Part shown: positions 1-12,600 of the stretch, one piece after another
How positions within the stretch are numbered: position 1 is the stretch's first letter
How the letters are laid out: every line of letters starts with the position of its first letter
Source: Halichondria panicea
Lineage: Eukaryota > Porifera > Demospongiae > Suberitida > Halichondriidae
Direction of reading: 5' to 3'
Length of the DNA stretch: 64,000 bases
NCBI RefSeq assembly: GCF_963675165.1
Contig: NC_087377.1
Span: 7,643,122 to 7,707,121, forward strand
The notes under the pieces: generated by a model
What the model saw: only the letters and a program-made list of their open reading frames with translations
What the model was told of the DNA's origin: nothing
The model's database searches: none
Translations under genes and position numbers: made by a program

Positions 1-65
1 CAGTGAACCAGTTAGCTAGCTGGAAGCGCCTTTTTTTCGGGACTCTCGTACATCATTAGCCACTT

Positions 66-795
66 TTAGTCCTGTATCCGTCTTCTTCTTTCTTTCATTT
101 TTTTCTTTGTGTTGATTTGGTGTAGGAGAACTTCGTATGGGTAGTTTTTGTTTTGCGATGCTATTAAGTCAACAAGGGGTTTTGTCACCTGTTGTGATGC
201 TTTATATTGATCTTCTGCCAACGACGCAGGATTTCCTATATTTAAACCTCCTAGGCGAGCAGGGAGGGCAAATAGACTCCTCTCAAGATCGTTGGGTGCC
301 TCTCTGCCTATTAGTTTTGGCAGCAAGGTGGTTCGAATAGAATTCTCCAGGGGAAGCAGTAGTTGGTCAATGCCTGGGGTAGTTCTTGAAAGGTAAGACC
401 ATTTACTTACAAGGCCGTAAGTGATAGCACCGTAGGCTGCATGTGGTTGGCTGTCTGCCATTTTCGACAGTTTTCAATCTCCGGTATCCACTTTTCCTGT
501 GACAAAATCAGATATGAACTCCTGCTTGCCAATCGGGGAACCTATATATAGCACTGGTCTTCTTTCTGTGGTGATGTTGACCTCAAAATCCCCAAATATC
601 TGAGAGGCGGTGGAGAGGGAGCCCATCTTTAGTGACTAGCCAAGTTTTCTTGGGGGTTAACAAAGTAACCAAAAGGTGGACCCAGTTTTGCCAAGTTGTC
701 CCACCATTAATTTTCTTCAGGTCAGAAATTTTACCTGCAGCAGTGGCGTCATCAGCGCACCAGATTTGTTTTAGGTCATGTGTTTCCGTCGTCAA
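66..795 (-). pseudogene. retroelement reverse transcriptase remnant
   Basis: Two minus-strand open stretches (795 to 583 and 461 to 66) read as consecutive parts of a reverse transcriptase. The first holds a CADD catalytic box (context IWCADDATAAG) followed by KTWLVTKDGLP. The second holds PHAAYGAITYGLVSKW and ARLGGLNIGNP, which are typical of the C-terminal part of the RT family that is abundant in sponge and cnidarian genomes. The two parts are not in one frame, and neither has the N-terminal fingers region. This is a decayed retroelement, probably cut by the window edge. Family level is fairly sure; the exact clade is not. Confidence 0.75.
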
Positions 796-830
796 TCTGG
801 GGTTTTGTTGCTAAGGTATAGAAGGGCATT

Positions 831-1072
831 GCCAAAGGATCTCCTTGTGTGGTGCCCTCTTGAGAAACCAGGGTGTTGGCGCCTAAAAGAGATCTGTGCT
901 TTCTCTGTAGATGTTAATTAGAGCAGTGGAGAAGGGGGGGGGGGGCAAAGAGTTTAAATGTTCCACCAAAAACAGAACAAACTACCAAATTTTTTTTCTT
1001 TTCATAATTATATATACGCAGAAGTGGTTTCTATGCTGGTTTCTATATGCAGCAAATGGTTTTCAAGGCAAC
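831..1072. other. no gene seen
   Basis: A short gap between the retroelement remnant and an inverted-repeat element. It holds a run of 12 G (934-945) and otherwise AT-rich sequence. I see no open frame or RNA gene in it. Confidence 0.5.
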
Positions 1073-1995
1073 TAGTTATTACATGGCAATTCGTGCCACA
1101 AACAGTTTATTGGCCCTTGTAGTAGATACTGATCTCGGGCCTAAAGGCCCTGCTTGACCACAATCTACTACCGGGCCAATCAGAGGAGGTACGACACGGT
1201 CACATGACCAGCCAAAAGGATTATGAATATCATTAACTTGTGATGAAATCATTCAAGACTGTGTACATGTACTTTGATAGTGGATTGGTTTGGCGTGTAT
1301 CTTTCAAGAAATACCGTGACTTGACGTTTCTAAGGTTGATTGTTGGGCTTATGCTGATGTGAAACAGCTTTTCAACCAACCAACACTTAGATTTTGAGCA
1401 GGGTCATACAGGGGGAAAGGGGGGATATCCCCCCTAACCCCCCCCCCCTTTGAAGTACTAGTTGTATGACTAAGTGTCCATAGCTGGGTATTGAGTTGAA
1501 CTTTTTTTTAGCAAAATTGTCTGGTTACTTTCTCATTTCCCCCTCTACTTCAAAATCTTGTATGACACCCTGTTGAGATATTATTGTGTTTTAGTTGTAG
1601 CTTGAGTGTTTAATAAGTTTCGTGCCTGCATTCAGGAATCACTGCCAACATCTGAGCCTTGATTCTTACAATAAATCTAACTGGTTGATTGTTGGCCTTA
1701 TGCTGATGTGAAATAGCTTTTCAACCAACCATGCACCACTTAGATTTTGAGATATTATTGTTTTAGTGCAGACCTAATTCTGTTTTAGAGTGTTTAATAA
1801 GTTCCGTGCCTGCATTCAGGATATAGGATCACTGCCAACATCTGAGCCTTGATACTTACAACAAATCTATACTTGTAAAATTCTAGCTACTAGCCAGCAA
1901 CAAATTGCAGCCACGTGAGCTTAACCGAGTGTTGTACCTCCTCTGCGGGCCAATAAACAGCTTGTGGCACTCATAGCCATGTAATAACTATTACA
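1073..1995. mobile_element. non-autonomous element with ~45 bp terminal inverted repeats
   Basis: The left end (1073-1116, AGTTATTACATGGC...) is repeated in reverse complement at 1950-1993. The interior has a local duplication: 1331-1390 resembles 1681-1750 (TTGATTGTTGG...GCTGATGTGAAA), and 1605-1675 resembles 1792-1868. No transposase frame is visible, so this is a MITE-like element. Its outer flank GAGGAGGTACGACACG also occurs in another element at 51821-52043. Confidence 0.7.
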
Positions 1996-2730
1996 TATAG
2001 TGTAAGCTTGCTTGTGCATTCAGTGTTTAGGATACATTATATTTTGTGTGCATGCACAGAGTGTTTCGAAATTCTTATCCAACTTATTCCCAGGCGCCCA
2101 TCCAATCACGACTATACCCGGGCTCCACTATATAGTATGCTATAAAAGGTGTACGTGTCAATGCACTATTATTGCTTATATGCTGTATTTACTCTCGTAT
2201 GCATGCATCCATGGCAGGTTCGTATATAATATTTTTTTATCTGTACAATGTAAGTCACGTTTGTGAACTGTATGAAAGTAAATTTTGGCACTTGACACTA
2301 CAAACTAGGCTAGAAGTAGTCTGCAAGAATTTAATTAGCTAAAGGTCAATATGGCAAGTGGTTTCAACATTATCTTATTCACAGCCACCTTAACATATTC
2401 GAGGCTAAGCTGCTGCCACCAACTAGGCTAAGCTGCCGCCACTTTTGAGGTTAAGCCACCACTACCAACTAAACACCGCCATGCATGCACCTCTACATTT
2501 TGGCACTATTCACCTCTCAGACACAGTTGTATGATTGTGTACAATGTATCGATTTGAAAAATGAAAGTTATAGTGTCGTATATTATTTTGATCTTTACCA
2601 GTCCCTACACCATGCATAATCATTGTTCATAATTATATGTATTATTATGCTGCATTGTAGCTGTACTAGAGTCTATACATCATACTATAACTAGACTGTA
2701 TTTTCTTAGATCTATATACTATATGCTTTG
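1996..2730. other. upstream region of receptor relic A
   Basis: This AT-rich stretch precedes the signal-peptide exon of locus A. At 2401-2480 it has a diverged short repeat built on GCTAAGCTGCTGCCACCAAC. The block ending TGATCTTTACCAGTCCCT (about 2588) recurs at the same relative position upstream of C (about 13510), so it is part of the duplicated gene unit rather than unique sequence. No convincing promoter motif can be named. Confidence 0.4.
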
Positions 2731-2925
2731 ATGGATGATTACACTAGTTTGACATTCCTTCTGCTTGCAATTGCATGCAGGGACATTCACTGTAGCTGTA
2801 AAAGGTAAGTTAGCTATATGCATGGTCTCTAGGCATTATTTTGCTATTCTGCAATTAGGTCCCAACATCACCTTGTGTTTGTAATGTTACCATAATTATT
2901 CAGAGATTGTGGCTGTAATGATAGT

Positions 2926-3064
2926 ACCGTAAAAACTCGATTTAAAGCGACACTTTTAAATAATTATGTTTTGGCAAAAGTAAAGTTTTAATGTACACAA
3001 AAAATTATATGGTGCTATATGGGCGAAATGTCCAAGGGTCGCCTTAAATCGAGGATTTACGGTA
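2926..3064. mobile_element. MITE with ACCGTAAAAACTCGATTTAAA ends
   Basis: About 138 bp in intron 1 of locus A. The left end ACCGTAAAAACTCGATTTAA is answered on the right by TTAAATCGAGGATTTACGGT. A larger relative lies at 13712-14106 in intron 1 of gene C. It has no coding capacity. Confidence 0.75.
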
Positions 3065-3308
3065 CCGTATAGCGGGAAATTTTCATGGGGTGCAAAAATT
3101 TCCTGTATAAGTTTACGCGAAAATAAACTGGGAGACTTGATCTCCCACGCACCGGTATTTCACATGCAAAGCTCTTGGTGGGTGCATGCATGGGTTTCCT
3201 GGATTGAAACGCGAATATTAGAACCCATGAACATTAATTTCTGCTGAGGTCTCTAGGGCCAAAATAATAGCAAAAGTTTACACCAGCAAAATTTTCCCGC
3301 TATACGAC
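3061..3308. mobile_element. MITE with CCGTATAGCGGGAAATTTTC ends
   Basis: The left end ACCGTATAGCGGGAAATTTT and the right end AAAATTTTCCCGCTATACG are inverted copies. The interior carries a block (CTCCCACGCACCGGTATTTC, CATGCAAAGCT) also found in the other copies at 6512-6722, 30360-30575, 32402-32641 and 63387-63610. This is a short non-autonomous foldback family spread through the window. Confidence 0.8.
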
Positions 3309-3677
3309 AATGGCTCACAATTTGTGGCCAGTGTATATAGATACGTTACAATACCGTCTTTCTTCTAATTACAGTACCACCCTAATTAAGAAGCGCGCCA
3401 GCCACCAATTGAGCGGCAATGGAATTATATTTTTCTGGGGCTTATATAATATGTAATTATTAGAAAGAAATAAAACGGCCTAAAATCAATAATCCCTAAA
3501 TTATAATTCATACATTTAACTCATTATAACCTTGTTGCACGGCTACTATCACTCTACATTCTAACGTCTAATTACACTAGCATCACTCCAATAAGTATAA
3601 GTGCCAAACTAGCTATTTGTGTGCGCGCCATGCACTGTAAAACCACAATTGTGTCGCTGCAATTAGAAGAAAGACGA

Positions 3678-3721
3678 TAGATCGTATAATATCAAAATAG
3701 ATCGTATAATATCAAAATAGA
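3678..3721 (+). repeat. two tandem copies of a 22 bp unit
   Basis: The unit GATCGTATAATATCAAAATA occurs twice head to tail in intron 1 of locus A. Confidence 0.8.
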
Positions 3722-6511
3722 TCTATTGTGCCTAAATGGACAACTGAAAGTAACACAGAAATTTGTTTATAATTATCATTTTTACACTTAATAAGAAGAC
3801 TATATTTACCCCTATCTAAGGTAGTGATCATGATGTACAGTATAATTATAGGCACTTTCTGTCTGCCTAATACCTTATAGTCTATAGTGTGTATATACTG
3901 ATCACACAGCCCAACAGTTTACAATTGAGCCTGAGTCAGTGGTACGAGCCGAGGGATTATTGGCAGAGTTTAAGTGCCTGTCTCCTGGAGCACTAGCTCA
4001 CCCTTGGTTTGTGGATGGCATTGAGTCTACAAGCCCTAACAGTTCATCTGAAATCAGAGTAGCTGGAGGTATTTCAGGTCGTCCCTCATGATCAGTGCTG
4101 ACCATCCCAGCCAGTTTACAGTTCAACAACAGTGTCAATCAGTGTGCAGCAATTTCAGTGAGTAGTGTAGTGTTCTCAAGGAATGCAACATTGATAGTAG
4201 TTGGTGAGTTGATTATAATTATTTGTAGAGAGTACACCTATAGACACGGTTGCCTTAATTTAATGAGGCCTTTTTTCAGAGCGTGTATCTATTGAAGTGG
4301 TGAATAGTGAAACCCACCTTGCTGTCTCTGTGACGAATAACTTCACTCTGAATAATGTTACCTATCGTGTGGACATCTCGCTTACTGCTCTGGGCACCAA
4401 TGAGATGGTTGCACTTCCTCCTCTAAATGGACGAACAAATCAAGCACAGCTTAATTTCGGATACCCTAACCACACTGTCTGTGATATATTCACCTTCATT
4501 ATGACTCCAATTAGTGAGTCAGGAATAGAAGAAAGAGATCCAGTGAACCTGCAGTCCCTGCATGGGTTTTTCCTACGAGTATAACAGGTATACTGCAGTA
4601 CATTTTGTATATTGATATTTTGCACTCAGCTCTGCATGTGTTTTTCCACGTACAGGTGATAGATAGCATTGCCCCACTCATCAGCCAGAATGAAGATGTG
4701 TTGATGAAAATAGTGACTCTCATTGATGTGGTAACTGGAACTTCACCATTATAGTATTAATGCTCCATTTTGCAGGTGCCTAACTGCCGCAACTTCACTC
4801 ATTACCGAATATACTCAGCTGCTCTGCCAGGTCCCATCACCGAGATCATACAATACCCGTTGACTGTGCTGAGTTTCCCTCTTCCCTCTGACATAATAAC
4901 CAACATCACTGTCACACTTACTGCACTGGGGGGTGTTAAACTGATATTCCAAAACATAGCAATATACGTACGCTATAATAAGTATTGTATTGTAACAATA
5001 ATTATAATGGCTAATTGTGTACATGTTTTATCCTTGTAGAAACAACTGATGTTCAAAATTTGACAGTGAACATTTGCCCTGAAGGAAACTGTATTAGTGT
5101 GAGCATTGAGTATGTGAAGGTACCCTCTCTCCCGGAGCTCTTGTCTGTGTGATACGTATCACTGATGGAGAGTTGGATTTTGGTAGCATAAAAGTAATTA
5201 CCATACCTCATAGCAGGAGTGAAAATTTCACAATATTAGCTGTTCCCAGTGGAAACTACAGAGTGATTACGTTTGATCTTGAACGCAATTTTCTGCCGAG
5301 AATGCCCATCTCAATAGCAGCTGACAGCAGGGACATATCTATTACGGTGTCCTCCGAAGATGGAGGTATTTCTGTACATGCATGCGTATAGTGTCACTTG
5401 TTCTATTCATTTTGTAGGACAACCGGCCAGTAGTGAGGGTGTTTCTGCCACAAAGCTGCCCAACGGAGATGGTGTCCTCAGGAGATGGAGGTATTTCTGA
5501 TCATGTGTATATATAGTGTCATTAATTTTGTATATAGGACAACCTCCCAGTTGTGAGGGCATTTCTGTCACAAAGTTGCCAAATGGAGATGCATAAGTGA
5601 CTTGTGCTGACCCTGATGTCGTTTGTCTTGTTTTGTTTCAGTCTACCATCAATCTCGACAGAATTTTAGTTGCTCTCATTGACTCATTTGCAAGTTCAAC
5701 GACCTTCTCTGTCAGTGATACCTTTGCTAATGGCCATGTGATAGTCTACTCTTGGAATAGCTCACAATCCATCTTCGACGGGAAGGTATCAATCATTAGG
5801 CAACTCAATCCACCAACAAGTGAGTGTATTTGGTAGCTCATTCATACTGTTTACTGTGTTGTGTATATACAGGTGCACCTTCTACTTTGTTTCCTACCGA
5901 TCCCACACCTGTTACTGGGTCCCAATTTCCATTGCCCAGAGTAATAGCTGGTAAAGCGAATAGTATTAAATGTGTAGCTAAAATACACCTATATAATTTA
6001 TAATAGGGATAACTGTGGTGGTGATTCTGCTATTGCTTGTAGTCATTGTTGTTGGTGTAATTTGTCTAAAAAAAAGAAAAAAGAAGGTAAATAATAATTT
6101 AAGTCATGTACGTTGCTAGATACAAATACATTGACCTTGATGCGCAGTAACTGTTCAAGCTCCTGAGTCAGACGGACAAGTGGATTGATGCTCAACGTTT
6201 CCAGGAATTGAGCAGACCAACGAAGCTTATGCTCCAGTACTCAAGAAAAACATTGCTTATGAGCAAACAAAGAAACCGCGGAGACAGAGGATTGATAACT
6301 CACAAGCCCCGGTAACAATAGAGGGAGAGTATGAGAGCATTGAGCCAGCTCATGAGTACGAGGATGTGCTCCCGAAAACTAATTAATTATATCTCAACAT
6401 TTTTGACTTTACAAAACTAAATTTAAATGGGCATGGCCTGTCCTCCATTATTAAACTGCCTTATTTATTATTTTGTGGTCACAATCTTTTGTAGACAATT
6501 GCAAACCAGGT

Positions 6512-6722
6512 ACCGTATAGCGGGAAATTTTTGCCAGGGGAAAGTTTTTTGGCTCCAGAGCCTCAGTATTCATGGGATCTAATTTCGCGGTTCATTGCCA
6601 GGAGACCACACCCACCAATAAGCTTTGCATGTGAAATACCGGTGCGTGGGAGTTTATCCTAATTTTAATTTCCTGCCCTCGAAAAACGAAAACCTTCCAC
6701 CTCACGAAAATTTCTCGCATAT
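6512..6722. mobile_element. MITE, CCGTATAGCGGGAAATTTT family
   Basis: It starts ACCGTATAGCGGGAAATTTT and ends with CACGAAAATTTCTCGCATA, with the same inner block as the copy at 3061-3308 but in the opposite orientation. Confidence 0.7.
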
Positions 6723-6937
6723 GCATGAATAACTAGATAATACACTAATGAATAATTATAGTTTGAACAGATTCGTAGATCGAGGCTAGAAGAAAATATT
6801 CAGCTTTGACTTCCTATAATTATTTATACTTAATTCACCATGAACACATAATTATATGCATGTACTAGCTATTAATTAATAATTATTACACACAATACTC
6901 CAGCAAAACGAGTGTTGCAAGCGTGCGCTTGCTTAAT

Positions 6938-7078
6938 GCCTCTCACCATGTTTTTGCTTTCACTCTGGCATTTGCTGAGCAGCAGTCGATCGTTGTTGTG
7001 AAGTAACTTTCCTCTCGCCATGTTTTTGCTTTTACTCTGGCATTTGCTGAGTAGCTGTCATTTGTTGTGAAGTAACTT
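6938..7078 (+). repeat. tandem duplication, ~70 bp unit
   Basis: Two adjacent copies of CCATGTTTTTGCTTT...CTCTGGCATTTGCTGAG...TTGTGAAGTAACT (6938-7008 and 7010-7078). The start of the unit is also present at 32863-32893. Confidence 0.75.
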
Positions 7079-7309
7079 TTTAAGTGCTGCCTTATAGGGA
7101 AGTGGGAGGTGTTCATGCTTATTTAAGTACATGTACTCAAATGGGAATACATGCACTTTGTTGACACAAGGGTATAGTAAATTAAAGCTAACATTGTTGT
7201 TATACTTGCAATAATTATTATTGCATGCTAAAGTGTGGTACAGGAATGACCTCATAAGAATAAGTGCGGCCTGGGATAGAGGCTATAGTTAATATGCTTT
7301 AACTGCATC

Positions 7310-7465
7310 CCATTAATCACAACAATAAAATCACAAAACCTGCTGCACACGATCCTTGCCAGAACGCAAATAGTTAGATCGCAAAAGATCAATTTTTCTG
7401 CTGATTTGGCTCATTTGCAATTAAGGTTTTTCACCAGCAAATATTTTGGTATAATTAGCTAATAT
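7310..7465. mobile_element. partial element of the TTTGCGAGGATTGATCA family
   Basis: It shares ACAATAAAATCACAAAACC, CACACGATCCTTGCCAGAACGC and CTGATTTGGCTCATTTGC with the complete element at 42131-42354 and with copies near 18110-18300, 41695-41880 and 62591-62680. The left terminus is missing here. Confidence 0.55.
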
Positions 7466-7909
7466 GACCACTGCTTGTCTTTTCATTAGTTGATATGGCT
7501 ATTTCTGTATCAATTCCTTTTTTAGTAACGGCAATAAATTAAGCTGTTGTGTACGATGTTTGTTTTTAGTCGTCCAAACTGAAGATGAATGTTCATACAC
7601 ATTCTCTATTGAGTGCACTTTTTCCATACATGGTTGTGGTTGGGGTTGTCATAGTAGCATTCCGTAAACTGGTCAGCTAGAATGCATTCTTGTATTTGAT
7701 GATACTGTCAATGACAACGTGCAATTACTGGACCGGATGTGATACGGGATTAATTGCTGCATGTACACTCTCCAGTTGTTAATAACACATCATAAAAATG
7801 ATTATAGTAATAATGGATCAGTATACAGACAATTTTTACAATAATCGCATGTTCTCCTATTATTCACTGTGATTCGTACAGTAATTAATCGCGTATTCAG
7901 TAATTGCAC

Positions 7910-7968
7910 GTCATCAAGGCAGTAATTGCACGTCGTCATTAACGACGTGCAATTACTGCCTTGACGAC
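7910..7968. repeat. 27 bp near-perfect palindrome
   Basis: Arms 7910-7936 and 7942-7968 match at 26 of 27 positions around a 5 nt loop. The core is GTAATTGCACGTCGT. A related palindrome lies at 19928-19982 in the duplicated spacer. Confidence 0.85.
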
Positions 7969-9411
7969 CGCACGTTCGAATAACGGCTGCGGTAAATTTT
8001 TTTACTGAAACTGCAGCTAAAAATGTCCTTAAAACTGCATCACAAACGATTTACAATCAATAGTATGGCTACTCGTGCAATAAGGGATTATCATAACAAG
8101 CACTGGCACACGCTCTTTATAATAATTATGATTAGAAACCTGATATAAAGTTCAATGCATGCAATCAACGTAGCTATATAGACCAACCACTATATAGCTA
8201 CTGATCGACACATGCAATTAGTCACCCAAATCAAACTCAAGGAAGAGGAAAAATAGCAAAAATCAGAAACAGGACATGAGCCAGATAGTCACTGTAAATA
8301 ATAGATTTGTCCTCTGATGTCTCACACTATAAGCAAAACATTGCAAACCTGTTCCTGATCAAAATATCCTGTGTTTACATCGTTATTATTATAGTTGCAT
8401 AATTAAATGTCTATACAATTAAGTGCACTAGCTATAGTGGACACCCATTCATACAGTGCACTTTTTATGTTCTTAGCTATAGACTATAACATGACAGGGT
8501 TCATGACGACTTCATATACTGAAACTGTATACAACTATAAACACTGCTCTGACAAAGTACTACGCATGATATTTGGTTTCAGCATATACAAGCCTGGAGG
8601 GACCTTGCAGACCAATTATATAATTATAATAGGCTAACTGCAGTGTCAGCAATAATTATCGAGCACTGTGCTGCACAATAATTATACACGACTGTGTAGC
8701 TCAAGGCTCTTTATCTATTTTAGCCAGACACCTCAGTGTGTTTTCATAACTATGACCAGGATGACAATTCTCCCTACTATCACTGCAACAAACAGATCTT
8801 CCCTAGAATAATTATTGCTACACACCTTATGCAGATATCACTATCCAAACTGTACACTGCATCTGCCGTGATAAGAGTCTGGCCTGCAGACACTTCGCCC
8901 ATGTATAGTGAATGGTAGTAAGTTGCTACATAGACAAACACATTGCATGAACAATCCAAGAGCGGAGAGGTACAAAATGTAGCAATGCAATGTGAGCTAA
9001 GAGATAAATAAAAAGATGGCATATGCATCAAAACAACTTGCATGTGCTAAAGACGACTGCCTTGGAAACACAAACATGCCTTTTTACAAGAGCCAGAAAA
9101 TTAGCAAATAGGTTGTTCAGTCTGAGTTTCATGCCCGGATGGTGGGGCTGTAATGATTTAATCGACAAAATATATATGTATCACCTCAAGTCAGTTCCAT
9201 CCGTGAGAAAATGAGGAGAGTCAGGTCTGAGCTGGGATAGGGTAACACGTACACCTACGTACTCAGTCTTGAATTGTATCCAAAAGATAATACTATACAG
9301 TGCACCTGGGATATGATGGAGGGTAATAGTTAATTAACATTAATTTTGTATACATTACTCATGTTACTTGAACAGGTGAAGAGCTAGAGATAGATGGCCT
9401 TGTAGATATAC

Positions 9412-9493
9412 GATTGGTAAAGATCACACTAGATCTAGAGCTATTAGTCAAGATCTAGTCACTAGATCTAGACTAGTGTGATCTTTACCAATC
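9412..9493. repeat. palindrome, GATTGGTAAAGATCACACTAG arms
   Basis: Arms 9412-9432 and 9473-9493 are perfect inverted copies, about 200 bp upstream of the B start codon. The same foldback is present at 21882-21952 upstream of D. Half-arms (TGATCTTTACCAGTCC) occur upstream of A and C. Confidence 0.85.
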
Positions 9494-9697
9494 CTATAAC
9501 TCTAGTATGCTGTCATGTCTTGTACACTAAACAGTGAAGTAAAGGTGAGACTCAGAGTGATCTGAAGGGAGTATGGGTGTAGATTGTGTTGTAGCTTGTG
9601 TTGCCATTCATAGATATGGCTAGTAGATCTAGTAGCTATAATTATAGATCTATTATGTAGATCTACAGTGACACAGCTTCATGCCGCACGCTCTGAC

Positions 9698-12600
9698 ATG
9701 ATGGACAAGAGTTTGACAATGTTGACATCTTTCACTTTTCTTTTTATGGCAGGGTCATTCATCATAGCTGTAAAAGGTAAGGCTGTTATGTTACATTGGT
9801 AGTAAATACTGCTGCATACAAAATAATGTTGCCACAATAGAATCTACTATTCTACATGTAGATCGTATACTGAGTTTCGAGTGCCTAATTACTCAATTGC
9901 GAACGACATTGTATAAGCCTGGATACTATTGGGAATTGCACGTGAAGCATACTAATTGTATGCTCCTTGCGAGTCAGATCACTCTTTCATTTGCAACCGC
10001 TATACATAACTATAATTATATGCAGCCAGAGATTGTGACTCATAATTATAGTCCAGCATGTGATGCTCCTCTGCATGCATCAGTACCACCACTATTGGCA
10101 CACTTTTGATCCATTTACAGTTAGTTTCTGCTAGGGTACCTCAGCTTATAGTTTTTGTCGGTGTGTGTGCGAGCCTATACTGAATTATTATCTCCCCAGA
10201 ATCTCTGTACACAAATCAAATTGTGTGCTACCAAATTACTGGTGTGCATTGTACTTTTAAATTACCAATAAACTGCTGAACTACAATAGACCAGTTGCGC
10301 ATAAGGCATGAGGAATTTAATTTACCGTGACGTCACGATTGGCCTGCTCCGGAAAATTCACTTTACTGGCAAATCAATGTAAAAATTGCACTGCATGCAC
10401 TTTTACCAGAGTTCATTGCATCGTAAAGATCTGTTTATCTATTTAAACAACGTACAGCTAGAGAGTAAGAATTTCTACTGCATGTGGAGTTTGAAGTAGC
10501 TCTAGAAAGCAAGTTGAACTGGAGATATAAGCGGAATGAGCTAAATTCTGGAGTAAAGAGATGCCTGTAAAGAGATGCCTGGCAAGACCTGCTGCCTCCG
10601 TTTATAAGATGGGTCCCCAGATCTCTTTGTACTGCTTCTCAGGGAAGAGTAGAAAGTAGTTGGAAGTGTTAGAACGTCCAAGATTCGACTGGGTAGGTTT
10701 CTTTCATCACCAGAAGAAAGTGTCTTTAAAGACTCTCAAAGATGGTTTTACTTTATGTTCTTGAAGTTCTAACACTTCCAACCACTCTATTACATGACTG
10801 TATTATTTTGTTGCTAATTTAGACAGTGATGTCTGATTGACCTGACTTATAATAATGATTATACTCTTGATTTAGTACAGTAACCCATAACGATGTCCTT
10901 CCAATATTTTCTCACAGCTCAGTTCACAGTGCAGCCATTGTCAGTGGAGAGAGCTGAGGGACTGGAGGCAGTGTTCAGGTGTCAGTATCAAGCGGAGGGA
11001 TTGACTGTTACTTATGATTGGGCAATAAACAATACCATACTCGGAGCAGATACAGAAACTGTTAGAGCACGTCCACCTTCATCTCCTGGTGGACCAACCA
11101 CACTGATAGTCTTGGCCACTTCACAGCACAACAACTCTGTTGTTCTGTGCCGTGCTACAATTAGTAATGGTATTGTTTTTGTAAGGTCTGAATTATCGAT
11201 CACAGCCACTCTAACTAATCATGGTGAGTTAGTAACTATATAATGATGTGTATAAGATTTTGTAGGCATTTCCCTGTAGGAACGGACATCACTGACGTTC
11301 TGAATGCTCCAAACACCATTACCGTGATGTGGAATGCTCTACCTCTCACTGAGTACTGTGTGGACATCACCAGGACAACTCTGGACTCGACTGAAACAGC
11401 TGTTCTTGATTCTGTGTGTGGATTCACTAATGAGTACACCTTCACGTACTCCAACTCCATCAGTGTGTGTGACAGATTCTCCTTCACTGTGACTCCTACT
11501 GAAGGAGAGATGAGGGGAACAACCAGTGAACCAGATACTGGGTTCTTTACGAGGGCAGAAGGTGTGTTGTATTGTTACATCCACACTTGTTATTCTTCTA
11601 TTCACAATGTACATGTATATTGCAGGTAGTGGAGAACAACGTCGTATTCGTGAAAATGGAGGGAATAAGTTAGTCGAGTTTGAGAGTCATTGTATAGTAT
11701 AAGAGATGCACATGTAACAAAGCTAACGTTCTCCAGGTACCAAGTTGCACAAGGTTCACTCGGTATCATGTGGACTCTGACTTATTGACTCCCTCCATCA
11801 GCCGTTCAATCACGGACCCTTTGTTTGATGGCTCACTCAGTTTCTCCCTCCCCACTGACAAGATGACAGAATACAGTGTCACACTGACAGATGAGAATAG
11901 AATAGACCTCGTGTTTGAAAATATTCCAATCAGTGAGTCAATCACGTTCATTTGAACAGATAAAAAGGTGTCTCTATCAGGTACATTTGACGTTCAAGAC
12001 CTCCTAGTGTCTGAATGTCCTGGTGGTGGTGGTATTTGTGTGAACATTGTGTATGTTGAAGGTACTGTCTCTCCCGGAGCTCTCGTCTGTGCAGTTCGTA
12101 TTATTGGTGGAGTGTTTGATTTTGCTAAAATGAAACTAGTTACCATCCCTCGGAATTCTATTGAGAATTTCACCATTCCTGTTCCTAGTGGAGAATACCG
12201 AGTGATTACCTTTGATCTGGAGAGCAACCGTTTACCAAACATGCCCATCTCTATGGTAGCTCTCAGTCAAGACATTATGACAGTGAACTCTGGTGGTGAA
12301 GGTACGTGCTCCGTGTGTTATTGCTGTGCTATAATCATAGTCATTTACTATAGACATTACCAGTCCACCACCCAGAGAGGGCATTAGTGCTACCAAGCTA
12401 ACAAATGGGGAGGTTAGTGTGACCTGCTCTGATTCCGCTCGGAATTGTCTAGTCTTGTTTAAATCCACCAGTATTTTGGACAGAGTACTAGTTGGTTTCA
12501 TCAACGCTTCTTCAACCTCAACTGTCCTCTCTTTAAATGACACCTTTGGTGATGGCTATGTGGTGGTGTACTCTTGGAATAGTTCACAGTCCATCTTTAA

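Larger units (their letters stand above)
2731..6386 (+). pseudogene. locus A: type II Ig/FN3 membrane receptor, heavily broken
   Basis: The full exon series of a short-tail receptor is recognisable: signal peptide (2731-2804), Ig (3910-4203), FN3-like (from 4280), linker exon (about 4658), second FN3 half (about 4775), two unrecognised ectodomain exons (about 5040-5820), stalk (about 5873), transmembrane helix (about 6007-6087) and tyrosine tail (to 6386). It is disabled many times. The signal exon is out of phase. TGA at 4089-4091 in the Ig exon sits in a 6 bp insertion. TAA at 4582-4584 ends the FN3 exon. One T is missing near 5119 in the YVEG motif. A 125 bp block at 5342-5590 is locally duplicated. 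TAA at 5594-5596 replaces the codon before VTC, and TGA at 6186-6188 replaces the Trp of VDWSS. Closest to C, G and E. Confidence 0.85.
6387..9697. other. spacer between A and B; duplicated upstream of D
   Basis: I see no gene in this 3.3 kb. From about 7260 to 9640 it is paralogous to about 18040 to 22090, the spacer between C and D. Shared landmarks include GCATCCCA (about 7305 and 18070), the CAAACTGAAGATGAATGTT block (7573 and 18401), the GTGGACACCCAT blocks (8438 and 20655), the CCAGACACCTCA block (8723 and 21101) and the palindrome at 9412-9493. The short frame around 7573-7640 (VQTEDEC) is preserved in the other copy, but I cannot assign it to a gene. Confidence 0.6.

Noticed and set aside
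11012..11614. Long antisense frames opposite the receptor exons of B, D and F
   Set aside because: They repeat in every copy simply because the sense exons are conserved, and they have no domain, start context or splicing of their own.
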